15,420 nucleotides of DNA from an uncultured Clostridia bacterium (lineage in GTDB: Bacteria; Bacillota; Clostridia; Oscillospirales; Acutalibacteraceae). Under the pieces are notes generated by a model. The model saw only the letters and a program-made list of their open reading frames with translations. It had not been told where the DNA came from and searched no databases. The stretch covers positions 1 through 15,420 of the forward strand of contig CAMVYG010000032.1 in NCBI GenBank assembly GCA_947171615.1, given 5' to 3'. Positions 4,915 through 11,999 of the stretch are shown one piece after another (the stretch's first letter is position 1; the number at the start of each line of letters is the position of its first letter). Both the position numbers and the translations under genes were made by a program.

Positions 4915-6060
4915 TCAGCCGCTTTTTTCTTCCTTGGTGGAGATCATCAAAAAGGCGAGGCACATAAGCAGCAGGGAAAGCCCACCTGCCACGGTGCCGG
5001 ATAAAGCGGTAACGCCCTGGGCCGCTCCTGCCGGTGCAAAGGCTTCCACCGGAGCGCCCGGAAGAAGTTTTGCCAGTAAGATATAAACACCGGCGGCAAG
5101 AAGCCCGTGAAGAAAGCGGAAAAGATAGAATTTCCATTTCTTACTGGGAAATACGGAAAAGAAGGAAAATACCTGTAAATGCACACAAAGCCCGCCAAAA
5201 GCCAGCCCAAAGGCAAAAAACTGCGGACCGACCCGAAGAGAAGAAGCTGCCCCAACTCCTTCGGTCACTTCGATCAGACAAGAGAGAAGGGCGGCAGCCT
5301 CCATAGGTGTGAAAAGCTTCAGGGAGGCAAGAGCCCGGCTGAAAACCTGATACAGCCCACAGCTGTGAAGAAGGGTGGTCAGCCCGGAAAACAGCACAAT
5401 GCAGGCGCACAGCTTCAACACAGCGGAAGCTGCGTCAAAAGCAGAGCGTGTGACCGCGCTGCCGTGAAGCAGGGTGGGAGTCCCATTGTCTTTCGGGGGA
5501 ACCGGGCTTTTCAGACCGGAAAGAACTCCCAGAAGAATGCCGGAAGCAGTGACCGCGAAAAACAGCAGCCATCCGATTCGGAAGCTGTGAAGTACCGTGC
5601 CTCCCAGAAAAGTCACTACAAAGGCAACGCCGGGATTTACGCAGAACAGCATCATGCGCCCGGCCTGTTTCTCTGTGATCTTTCCCTGCCGGAGAAGAAG
5701 AGAAACCCCTTTTGCTCCGGCCGGATATCCGCCGATAAAGCTCATCAGAATGGGAAGTGCGCACGGAGCGGGAAGCCGAAAAATATGGCGGACAAGAAAT
5801 CCGGGGATACCTCCCAAATGCTCTCCCGCTCCGGAATTTATGGCGAAGCTGGTCAGCGCCATAAAAGGAAACAGGGAGGGCACAAGCACAGTAAGGCAGT
5901 AAAGAATGCTGTTTTTCACGCTTTGCTGCACTTCCCTGGGAAAGGCCAGCAGAGCGGCCATCAGAGAAAGAAGGGCCAGTACAGTAAATTTTACAGAGAG
6001 ACCCTGCAGCTTTGCCCGCCATGCTCTGTCGGATTTTCTAAAATCAGTATGCAGATCCAT
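4915..6060 (-). CDS. ylbJ: Sporulation integral membrane protein YlbJ
   Basis: Polytopic membrane protein of the nucleoside-recognition (GATE) domain family. In Bacillus, YlbJ is made in the mother cell under sigma-E and is needed for a normal spore cortex and resistance. The product is 381 residues from ATG 6060, chosen because AGGGGGAA lies 7 bases before it; an in-frame ATG at 6111 has no SD. Hydrophobic helices appear from residue 23 onward, for example FTVLALLSLMAALLAF, ILYCLTVLVPSLFPFMAL and WLLFFAVTASGILLGVL. The signature segments are SFIGGYPAGAKG (107-118) and FCVNPGVAFVV (139-149), typical of YlbJ. The C-terminus has two more helices and a short charged tail. It is transcribed divergently from yqfC-yqfD, leaving 94 bases for promoters of both sides. 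Confidence 0.9.
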   Translation of the reverse strand: MDLHTDFRKSDRAWRAKLQGLSVKFTVLALLSLMAALLAFPREVQQSVKNSILYCLTVLVPSLFPFMALTSFAINSGAGEHLGGIPGFLVRHIFRLPAPCALPILMSFIGGYPAGAKGVSLLLRQGKITEKQAGRMMLFCVNPGVAFVVTFLGGTVLHSFRIGWLLFFAVTASGILLGVLSGLKSPVPPKDNGTPTLLHGSAVTRSAFDAASAVLKLCACIVLFSGLTTLLHSCGLYQVFSRALASLKLFTPMEAAALLSCLIEVTEGVGAASSLRVGPQFFAFGLAFGGLCVHLQVFSFFSVFPSKKWKFYLFRFLHGLLAAGVYILLAKLLPGAPVEAFAPAGAAQGVTALSGTVAGGLSLLLMCLAFLMISTKEEKSG

Positions 6061-6105
6061 TGTGAAATTCCCCCTTCCCTGTAAGGAATATGAAACCATG
6101 CCGTT

Positions 6106-6132
6106 ATACATTCGGCTTAGGGCACATAATAT
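6106..6132 (+). promoter_or_regulatory. Candidate sigma-E promoter of yqfC-yqfD
   Basis: ATA (6106-6108), 16 bases, then CATAATAT (6125-6132) fits the ATA-N16-18-CATAcanT pattern of Bacillus sigma-E promoters at the CATA core and final T, with two mismatches between. Transcription would start about 16 bases before the GTG of yqfC, right in front of its SD. On the opposite strand the ylbJ side has only a weaker CATATT match. Inference by eye; sigma-E control of yqfC/yqfD is known in B. subtilis. Confidence 0.4.
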
Positions 6133-6154
6133 TTCTGGAAAGGGAGGGATAGCG

Positions 6155-6379
6155 GTGGAACAAAAGGGAACGGGAAGCTCCGTGATCGAATTGACCGGGA
6201 ACCGATCCGCCGTGGTAGACGGCTGTGATGGTATTGTAGACTATGATAAGGAAAAGGTGATCCTTCGCACCGGTAGGCTGACAGTGCGCTTTTCAGGCAG
6301 AAATCTGAAGCTGAAAAGACTGACGGAAAGCTCTGCTGTAGTGGAGGGATTTATCAACAGCGTGGAATATACCTACTGA
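6155..6379 (+). CDS. yqfC: Sporulation protein YqfC (YabP/YqfC family)
   Basis: Small sporulation protein of the YabP/YqfC family; members are expressed in the mother cell and are thought to act at spore-coat or cortex assembly. The start is GTG 6155 with GGGAGGG 7 bases upstream, giving 74 residues, a little shorter than B. subtilis YqfC (about 93). The family pattern is visible: VIELTGNRSAVVDGCDGI (12-29), then YDKEKVILRTG (32-42), LTVRFSGRNLKLKRL (44-58) and the ending VVEGFINSVEY. These are the strand-rich segments with the 'v.G.i..ie' close. The open frame extends much further upstream, but that part is antisense to ylbJ and has no SD. It is followed after 47 bases by yqfD, its usual partner. 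Confidence 0.85.
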   Translation: MEQKGTGSSVIELTGNRSAVVDGCDGIVDYDKEKVILRTGRLTVRFSGRNLKLKRLTESSAVVEGFINSVEYTY

Positions 6380-6426
6380 AGCGGCAAATTGGTCATATAG
6401 ATGCTGGAAAGGGGAGCGCAAAAGCG

Positions 6427-7653
6427 ATGCTGGAAAAACTGTTTCATCTGCTGACCGGGTACGCACAGTTTGAAATTACGGGTGACTCCGCCCGGTTTTT
6501 GAATATGACGGCAAAAAGCGGCTTCGGGTTTTGGGATTTCTCCCGCAGGGGAGAACGCTCCTGTGTGCGGTGCCGTGCCAGGGAATACCGGCGTCTTTGG
6601 CCTTTCGCTCGAAGGTGCGGTGTGCGCCTGCGCTGTGTCAAAAAGAGGGGCCTTCCATTTCAGGTGAGAAGACTATGGCTGAGAAAGGGACTTTGTCTTG
6701 GAATCCTTTGCGGGATCGCCCTTTATTTTTTTCTCAGCAGCTTTGTCTGGGGCGTCAGCATCAGTGGAACGGAAAGCCTCAGCGACAGGCAGGTGCTGGA
6801 AGCAGCTGAAAAAAACGGAGTGTATTCCGGCGCATGGAAAGGGGACTTTACGCCGAAGCTGGCAGCACACAGCATCATTTCCGATTTGCCTGAGTTAAAG
6901 TGGGCGTCTGTCAATACTGACGGCTGCTTTGTGGAAATTGCCGTGGGAGAGGGAGAAAAGAAACCGGAGATCACAGACGACCTGCGCTGGTCCAATATGG
7001 TGGCTGCCAGAGAGGGAAAGATTCTTGCCATAGAAGCGGAGCGGGGCAGGCCGGAGGTGGCGCTGGGAGACACTGTGGCAAAAGGCGATATTTTGATTTC
7101 CGGGCTGTATCAGGAACGGCTGGACCCTTACGCTCCGCCTCCGGAAAAGCCGCTGGAAACCCTGGGGGCTGCCAGAGGAAGCGTGCGTGCGGAAACCTAT
7201 CGGGAATTCACCGTTCAGGTGTCGTCAGAAAAAAGAGAGCTGCTTCCCACTGGAAAAAAGCAGACGAACTCAGTTTTTTGCCTGTTTGGCTTTCGGATCC
7301 CCCTGGGCCTGCAAAGCGAGCCCCCGGAAAACTGCCGTATGTACCGGGATGATTCCATGGTGACTGCCCTGGGGGTAGAACTGCCCGTGGGAATAGAGCG
7401 GGAAGTTTTTGTGCTGTTGGAGGAAACCGGCAGACCGATGGGAAAGCAGGAATTGAAGGAAGCGGCCCTTCTGAAGCTGCGGGAAGCACAGAAAGCCGCG
7501 CTGCCTGCGGGAAGCAGGATTTTGAAGGAGGAACTGACCTACAGCTTCCCCGAAGGTATGTGCATTGTAAGCGCCAGCTGCCGTTGTGAAGAGGAAATCG
7601 GGGAGATTCGAGAGGTTTTGGTCAATCAGACGGAAAATGAGGAAAATTTTTAG
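6427..7653 (+). CDS. yqfD: Sporulation protein YqfD
   Basis: Membrane-anchored sporulation protein of 408 residues, close to the usual length (about 390-410). The N-terminal cytoplasmic part (1-85) has many Arg and Cys residues and begins with a GYAQFEITGDSARFLN segment. A single membrane helix lies at about 88-109 (LCLGILCGIALYFFLSSFVW). It is followed by VSISGTESLSDRQVLEAAEKNGV (110-132), a POTRA/FtsQ-like beginning seen in the family, and a long extracytoplasmic domain. WASVNTDGCFVEIAVGE and AREGKILAIEAERGRPEVALGDTVAKGDILISG are further conserved blocks. ATG 6427 has GGGGAG about 10 bases before it. With yqfC it forms a two-gene sporulation unit. Its precise role in spore maturation is not known; sigma-E dependence is known from Bacillus. 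Confidence 0.92.
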   Translation: MLEKLFHLLTGYAQFEITGDSARFLNMTAKSGFGFWDFSRRGERSCVRCRAREYRRLWPFARRCGVRLRCVKKRGLPFQVRRLWLRKGLCLGILCGIALYFFLSSFVWGVSISGTESLSDRQVLEAAEKNGVYSGAWKGDFTPKLAAHSIISDLPELKWASVNTDGCFVEIAVGEGEKKPEITDDLRWSNMVAAREGKILAIEAERGRPEVALGDTVAKGDILISGLYQERLDPYAPPPEKPLETLGAARGSVRAETYREFTVQVSSEKRELLPTGKKQTNSVFCLFGFRIPLGLQSEPPENCRMYRDDSMVTALGVELPVGIEREVFVLLEETGRPMGKQELKEAALLKLREAQKAALPAGSRILKEELTYSFPEGMCIVSASCRCEEEIGEIREVLVNQTENEENF

Positions 7654-7675
7654 CAATTTCCCATATGATTTTTTC

Positions 7676-7705
7676 TTGAAGAACAGCCAAAGATTATGTT
7701 ATACT
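7676..7705 (+). promoter_or_regulatory. Sigma-A promoter ahead of phoH
   Basis: TTGAAG (7676-7681) and TATACT (7700-7705) are separated by 18 bases, with a start expected near 7712 and a leader of about 75 bases before TTG 7787. It lies just after the yqfD stop and would give phoH and the genes behind it vegetative expression independent of the sporulation genes. A weak imperfect stem around the yqfD stop is not a convincing terminator. Confidence 0.65.
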
Positions 7706-7786
7706 AAGAAAGAAAGCACAAGATGTTGAAATAGGGTCAGAGGAAGCGGAAAATTGAAATTTTAAAAGACAGAGCAGGAGATTTCT

Positions 7787-8743
7787 TTGGAACAGAGATT
7801 GAGTTTAGATAGAATGGAACAGGCTGCGGAGCTTTTTGGCAGCTTTGATGAAAACAGAAAGCTGATCGAGCAGGAATATGGAGTGGCTTTGGTTTTCCGG
7901 GATTCCGAGCTGAAGATCACGGGGGAAGACCCCCTGGCGGTGGACAAGGCTGCCCGGGCGGTACGAAGCCTGATCACCCTTGTGGGCAGCGGCGAGAGCC
8001 TTACGGAGCAGAATGTTCGCTACTGTATGCGCATGGTAGCGGAGGACAGCGAAGAAAAGGTGGTAAAGCTTGCGGGGGACTGCATCTGCATCACCAGTAA
8101 GGGAAAGCCCATCAAACCGAAAACAGTGGGGCAGCGCACCTATTGCGACAGTATCAAGGACAACACCATCACCATTGGCGTGGGGCCTGCCGGTACCGGC
8201 AAAACCTATTTGGCGGTAGCAATGGCGGTGTCAGCCTTTCGCGCCCAGCAGGTCAACCGTATCATTCTTACCCGTCCCGCTGTGGAGGCAGGAGAGAAGC
8301 TGGGATTTTTGCCCGGTGATTTACAGCAGAAGGTAGATCCCTATCTGCGCCCTCTCTATGACGCCCTTTTTGATATGCTGGGGGCGGAGACTTATCAACG
8401 CTATGTGGAGCGGGGCAACATTGAAGTGGCGCCCCTTGCCTATATGCGGGGCCGTACCCTGGATGACAGCTTTATTATTCTGGACGAAGCGCAGAATACC
8501 ACTAACGAGCAGATGAAAATGTTTTTGACCCGTCTGGGCTTCAATTCCAAAATGGTGATTACCGGCGATGTAACGCAGATTGACCTGCCGGATGGAAAGC
8601 GTTCCGGCCTGAAGGACGCAGTGCGGATCCTTCGGGGCGTGAAGGATATTGCAATTTTCCGCTTTACCGAAAAGGACGTTGTGCGTCACAGGCTGGTGCA
8701 GGATATTATTAAGGCCTATGAAAAAGCCGACCGCTCCAAATGA
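7787..8743 (+). CDS. phoH: PhoH family ATPase
   Basis: Cytoplasmic P-loop NTPase of the PhoH family, related to superfamily 1 helicases and placed by gene context in RNA and ribosome metabolism beside ybeY and era. The product is 318 residues, as usual. The N-terminal part (about 1-75) fits the family's small KH-like domain. Walker A is GPAGTGKT (133-140) and Walker B is ILDEAQ (231-236). TRPAVEAGEKLGFLPGD (162-178) and VITGDVTQIDLP are the other hallmark segments. The start is TTG 7787, because AGGAG stands 6 bases before it and the frame opens there; a later ATG at codon 10 has no SD. It has its own sigma-A promoter and is 42 bases from ybeY. Confidence 0.96.
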   Translation: MEQRLSLDRMEQAAELFGSFDENRKLIEQEYGVALVFRDSELKITGEDPLAVDKAARAVRSLITLVGSGESLTEQNVRYCMRMVAEDSEEKVVKLAGDCICITSKGKPIKPKTVGQRTYCDSIKDNTITIGVGPAGTGKTYLAVAMAVSAFRAQQVNRIILTRPAVEAGEKLGFLPGDLQQKVDPYLRPLYDALFDMLGAETYQRYVERGNIEVAPLAYMRGRTLDDSFIILDEAQNTTNEQMKMFLTRLGFNSKMVITGDVTQIDLPDGKRSGLKDAVRILRGVKDIAIFRFTEKDVVRHRLVQDIIKAYEKADRSK

Positions 8744-8785
8744 TCAGAACAGAGCTTCAGCCAAGAAAGGAATGGGAAAAGAGTC

Positions 8786-9289
8786 ATGGAAAAAATCAGA
8801 GTTATCATTTCCAACCAGCAGAAACAGGTGAAGATCCCCACCGGCCTGCGGATGCTCATTCGCCGCTGCTGCCATGCCGTGCTTCAGATGGAGGAGTTCC
8901 CGTATTCCGCCGAGATCAGCGTCTCCTTTGTGGATAATGAGCAGATCCGGGAAATGAACCATCAGTATCGGGATAAGGATGCCGCTACCGATGTGCTTTC
9001 TTTTCCCTTGGGAGAGAACGGGCAGTATGACGAGAACCATGAAACCGGGGCAAAGATCCTGGGGGATATTGTTCTTTCCATGCCGAAAGCGGTGGAACAG
9101 GCCAGAACTTACGGGCACAGTCTGGAAAGAGAAGTTGGCTACCTTACAGCTCATTCCATGCTTCATCTTCTGGGGTATGACCACGAAAAGGGCGGCCTGG
9201 ATCGGGTAAGAATGCGTGAAAAGGAAGAGCGTATCATGCAGCAGTTGGGTCTTCCTGCCAGCAGCAGCTATACTTCCGATGGACAATAA
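8786..9289 (+). CDS. ybeY: Endoribonuclease YbeY (rRNA maturation factor)
   Basis: Zinc-dependent single-strand endoribonuclease involved in 16S rRNA 3'-end maturation and ribosome quality control. At 167 residues it fits the family (about 155-170). The metal site is H123-x3-H127-x5-H133 within TAHSMLHLLGYDHE. Upstream, VSFVDNEQIREMNHQYRDKDAATDVLSFP (46-74) is the conserved family block, and GDIVLSMPKA (93-102) follows. The SD before ATG 8786 is only moderate (AAAGGAA about 14 bases upstream), so translation may lean on phoH. It overlaps the start of dgkA by 11 bases, indicating translational coupling. The usual neighbour pgpH is missing between phoH and this gene. Confidence 0.96.
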   Translation: MEKIRVIISNQQKQVKIPTGLRMLIRRCCHAVLQMEEFPYSAEISVSFVDNEQIREMNHQYRDKDAATDVLSFPLGENGQYDENHETGAKILGDIVLSMPKAVEQARTYGHSLEREVGYLTAHSMLHLLGYDHEKGGLDRVRMREKEERIMQQLGLPASSSYTSDGQ

Positions 9290-9791
9290 TTCCGGAAAAG
9301 GCAGGAAGCGTACTCTCGCCCACAGCTTTTCCGATGCGTTTCGGGGGATCTGGGACTGTGTTCGTTCCGAGCGAAATATGCGGATCCACCTGGTGGTTTG
9401 CTGCTATGTGCTTTTCTTTGGGCTGCGCATGGGGCTGAGCCGGGGGGAAATGGCCTGCCTGATTTTGACCATCGGCATGGTCATGGGGGCGGAGGCCATG
9501 AATACCTCTGTGGAAAAGCTGTGTGATTTTACGCAGAAGCGCTGGAATCCCCGAATTCGGGTGATCAAGGATGTTGCGGCAGGGGCTGTGCTTTTGTGTG
9601 CCTTGGCGGCAGTGCTGGTAGGCAGTGTGCTTCTATTGCGCCCGGCGCTTTGGCAGGTGGTGCTGGAGATTTGTTCCGCTCCCCTTTCGCTGGCAATTTT
9701 TTTGCTGTCTGTCGTATTGGCATGGGTTTTTGTCTTTATTGGCCCCGAAAAAATAGGAGAAGCCATTTCCAAAAAGAAAAACAAATACTAA
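9279..9791 (+). CDS. dgkA: Diacylglycerol/undecaprenol kinase (DgkA family), extended C-terminus
   Basis: Small integral membrane lipid kinase; Gram-positive members phosphorylate undecaprenol to the carrier lipid used in wall synthesis. Family residues are visible: SERNMRIHL (30-38), the active-site segment EAMNTSVEK (72-80) and IKDVAAGAVLL (96-106). Three membrane helices lie at about 38-55, 58-77 and 99-120, as in DgkA. The protein is 170 residues where most relatives have 120-140: after RPALWQ there is a fourth hydrophobic helix (about 133-155) and a lysine-rich end SKKKNKY. The start ATG 9279 lies inside ybeY without an SD, so coupling is assumed; a GTG at 9216 in the same frame is less likely. 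B. subtilis has cdd between dgkA and era; it is absent here. Confidence 0.92.
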   Translation: MDNNSGKGRKRTLAHSFSDAFRGIWDCVRSERNMRIHLVVCCYVLFFGLRMGLSRGEMACLILTIGMVMGAEAMNTSVEKLCDFTQKRWNPRIRVIKDVAAGAVLLCALAAVLVGSVLLLRPALWQVVLEICSAPLSLAIFLLSVVLAWVFVFIGPEKIGEAISKKKNKY

Positions 9792-9849
9792 ATGCAGGCG
9801 GGCGCATATGTGTTTCAGCGTCCGCATTCGGCATGGAAGGAACTATAAA

Positions 9850-10770
9850 ATGGATTTTGATACCATGCAGGAGGAGCTTTCCGCTTTTCTGGCTATTGTA
9901 GGCAGACCCAATGTGGGAAAATCCTCCCTTCTGAATAAATTGATCGGTCAGAAGATCGCCATTGTTTCCAGGAAGCCGCAAACCACCCGCACCCGGGTGA
10001 TGGGGGTGCTGACGGAAGAGGACTGTCAACTGGTTTTTCTGGACACTCCCGGGCTTTTGAAGCCCAGAAACTCTCTGGGCGATTATATGGTGAAATCGGT
10101 GGTTTCCGCTGTGGAGGGCGTGGACGCCTGTCTGCTGGTGGCGGAAGCCGGAACGAAGCTTTCCAAGGCGGACGAAGAACTGATCGGGCGGTTTCGGGCC
10201 GGGCATATCCCGGCAATTCTGGCGATCAACAAGGTAGATCTTTTACCGGATAAAACAAAGCTGATGGAGCAGATCGCCGTTTTTTCAGCCCTTTATGATT
10301 TTCGGGCTGTGGTGCCTGTTTCCGCGAAAACCGGAAGCGGTATTCCTGCGCTTTTGGAGGAATTAAAGAAGCTGGCGGAGCCAGGGGGATTCTTTTTCCC
10401 CGAGGACACTCTTACCGACCAGCCCGAACAGGTCATTGCTTCGGAAACCGTGCGGGAAAAGGTGCTGCGCCTTTTGGATAAAGAGGTTCCCCATGGCGTG
10501 GCGGCGGTAACAGATCGAATGGTGGAACGGGGAGATCTCCTGGAAATCGATGTTACCATTTACTGCGAGCGGCAGAATCACAAGGGAATCCTCATTGGCA
10601 AGGGGGGAGCCATGCTCAAGCGGATCGGCTCCGACGCCAGGGAAGATCTGGAATGCTTTTTCGGCTGTAAGGTCAATTTGCAGCTTTGGGTCAAGGTGAA
10701 AGAGGATTGGCGGCAGCGTCCGCAAACCCTGCAAAGCCTGGGATTTTCCGAGAAAAATCTGGAGCTGTGA
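9850..10770 (+). CDS. era: GTPase Era
   Basis: GTP-binding protein that binds the 3' end of 16S rRNA and assists 30S subunit assembly. At 306 residues it is of standard length. The G-motifs in order are GRPNVGKS (18-25), PQTTR (43-47), DTPG (65-68), NKVD (127-130) and SAK (158-160). The C-terminal KH domain contains GILIGKGGAMLKRIG, followed by VNLQLWVKVKEDWR, the Era end signature. ATG 9850 follows GGAAGGAAC at good spacing; an open-frame extension to 9808 lacks support. It lies 58 bases behind dgkA. Gene order and physical link with ybeY match their shared role in rRNA processing. Confidence 0.98.
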   Translation: MDFDTMQEELSAFLAIVGRPNVGKSSLLNKLIGQKIAIVSRKPQTTRTRVMGVLTEEDCQLVFLDTPGLLKPRNSLGDYMVKSVVSAVEGVDACLLVAEAGTKLSKADEELIGRFRAGHIPAILAINKVDLLPDKTKLMEQIAVFSALYDFRAVVPVSAKTGSGIPALLEELKKLAEPGGFFFPEDTLTDQPEQVIASETVREKVLRLLDKEVPHGVAAVTDRMVERGDLLEIDVTIYCERQNHKGILIGKGGAMLKRIGSDAREDLECFFGCKVNLQLWVKVKEDWRQRPQTLQSLGFSEKNLEL

Positions 10771-11045
10771 TTTTTTAAGAGCAGCGCCGTATATTTTCTG
10801 TGCAGCGCCTTCTTAGCACAAAACCGGGAAAAAGTCTGCCGTTTTCTGTCGGACAGACAATTATTTTCCAGTCATAGAGAAGGGGCTGTCTGCAAATACT
10901 TTTCTTAAAGGAAGTTTTGATGCAAGCGCCGCGTCAGAGGAACCGGCGGTTTTTCACCTGGCAAAGTCAGGTGGGAAATCTGCGTTGGAACGTGCGCGGA
11001 GATTCTTCAGAGATTTCTCATGGCCTTTCAAAGGGGGAAGTATTT
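10771..11045. other. 275-base gap between era and the yqzL-like gene, nothing assigned
   Basis: I see no gene, strong promoter or clear terminator. GCAGCGCC occurs twice (10783-10790 and 10803-10810). CACCTG and CAGGTG (about 10956-10974) can form a short hairpin without a T-tract. One frame stays open from about 10818 into the recO region, but it has no good start codon or SD. Confidence 0.5.
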
Positions 11046-11252
11046 GTGGACGAAAAGCAGGCTTGGCGCAATTTTGCCCAATCGGGAAAAATAGAGGACT
11101 ACATCAGATATACGCAGATCAGGAATCAGGCAGGGGCCCAGGGCCTCTTTTCCGTGGAGGGATACCGTGCAGATCAAAACCCAGGGGATCATTATCCGGG
11201 AACAGGTGGTCGGGGAAAGCGACAGACTGGTAACGGTACTGACCCAGGATGA
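11046..11252 (+). CDS. yqzL: YqzL-like small protein
   Basis: A 68-residue protein at the position where B. subtilis has yqzL, between era and recO. Its first half, AWRNFAQSGKIEDYIRYTQIR (split as AWRNFAQSGKI and EDYIRYTQIR), matches the YqzL pattern of a Trp followed by F-x-x-(T/S)G and a YL/YI-x-Y segment. GTG 11046 is chosen because GGGGG stands 8 bases before it. The second half (from about residue 33) is Gly/Pro/Arg-rich and of low complexity, and overlaps the start of recO by 86 bases in another frame. YqzL of Bacillus is about 47 residues, so the tail may be a nonconserved extension. The function of YqzL is unknown. The assignment rests on context plus the short motif. Confidence 0.6.
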   Translation: MDEKQAWRNFAQSGKIEDYIRYTQIRNQAGAQGLFSVEGYRADQNPGDHYPGTGGRGKRQTGNGTDPG

Positions 11253-11910
11253 GGGAGTGGTGCGCGCCTTTGCCCGGCGCGCTAAAAATTTGAAGGACAG
11301 CAAAAACTCCGCTACCGGGCTTTTGTGTTATTCCCGCCTGAATCTTTATAAGGGGCGGGAAAAATACATAATCAACGACGCCTTTCCCATTGAGGTGTTT
11401 TTCGGGCTGCGCCAGGATATTGTGCGTTTGGCACTGGCGCAGTATTTTTGTGGACTTGCCGCGGAACTGGTGCCGGAGGGAGTAGAGGCCGGGGAGTACC
11501 TTCGCCTGGTCTTAAACGCCCTGCATTTTTTAAGCGAGGGGACAAGATCTCCCCAACTGCTAAAGCCCATTGTGGAGCTCAGAATGCTGTCTCTTGCCGG
11601 GTATATGCCGGATCTTGTGTGCTGCGCGGAATGCGGGGCGTATGAGGCGGAGCGCATGTATTTTAAGGTAAGCCGCGGTACCATTTACTGCCAGGACTGT
11701 TATCTGGATAAGGGAGATCCCTGCGCGCCTCTTTCCAGGGCGGCGCTTACCGCTATGCGGCATATCATCTATTCGGATTTTGAAAAGATTTTTTCCTTTT
11801 CCGTGTCCGAGGGAGCGGAGAAGGAGCTTTCCGCGGCGGTGGAGGCCTATTTGCTCCACATCTTGGGAAAACGCCCGAAAACGCTGGACTTCTACGTGAG
11901 CCTGCTGTAA
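11167..11910 (+). CDS. recO: DNA repair protein RecO
   Basis: Recombination mediator that works with RecF and RecR to load RecA on SSB-coated single strands and to anneal complementary strands. At 247 residues it fits the family. The N-terminal OB fold opens QIKTQGIIIREQVVGESDRL, followed by VTVLTQDEGVVRAFARRAKN. A zinc site is formed by C153-x2-C156 and C175-x2-C178, typical of Gram-positive RecO. GTG 11167 is preceded by GGAGG at 6 bases, and the family N-terminus begins right there. The first 86 bases are shared with the yqzL-like gene in another frame, so the two are probably coupled. No promoter is evident directly upstream. Confidence 0.95.
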   Translation: MQIKTQGIIIREQVVGESDRLVTVLTQDEGVVRAFARRAKNLKDSKNSATGLLCYSRLNLYKGREKYIINDAFPIEVFFGLRQDIVRLALAQYFCGLAAELVPEGVEAGEYLRLVLNALHFLSEGTRSPQLLKPIVELRMLSLAGYMPDLVCCAECGAYEAERMYFKVSRGTIYCQDCYLDKGDPCAPLSRAALTAMRHIIYSDFEKIFSFSVSEGAEKELSAAVEAYLLHILGKRPKTLDFYVSLL

Positions 11911-11999
11911 GAAATGGAGCAATATGACATCTTAAAACCCTTTGGTAAAAGATAGCTGCGGTTGGAGAATCCGGGCTATCAGAAAAAATAGGAGTTAGT

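Noticed and set aside
5179..6084. 301-codon open frame on the plus strand
   Set aside because: It lies wholly antisense to ylbJ, whose frame carries clear membrane helices and family motifs. The translation is Lys/Gln/Ser-rich without recognisable domains and has no SD.
5906..6154. Longer upstream start for yqfC
   Set aside because: The extension is antisense to ylbJ and crosses the divergent promoter region; GTG 6155 has an excellent SD.
8744..9286. 180-codon minus-strand open frame
   Set aside because: Antisense to ybeY, which has the complete HxxxHxxxxxH site and family blocks.
10985..11233. Second open frame in the era-recO gap (SICGRKAG frame)
   Set aside because: No SD at its start codon; the yqzL-like frame in the same bases has both a strong SD and a family motif.
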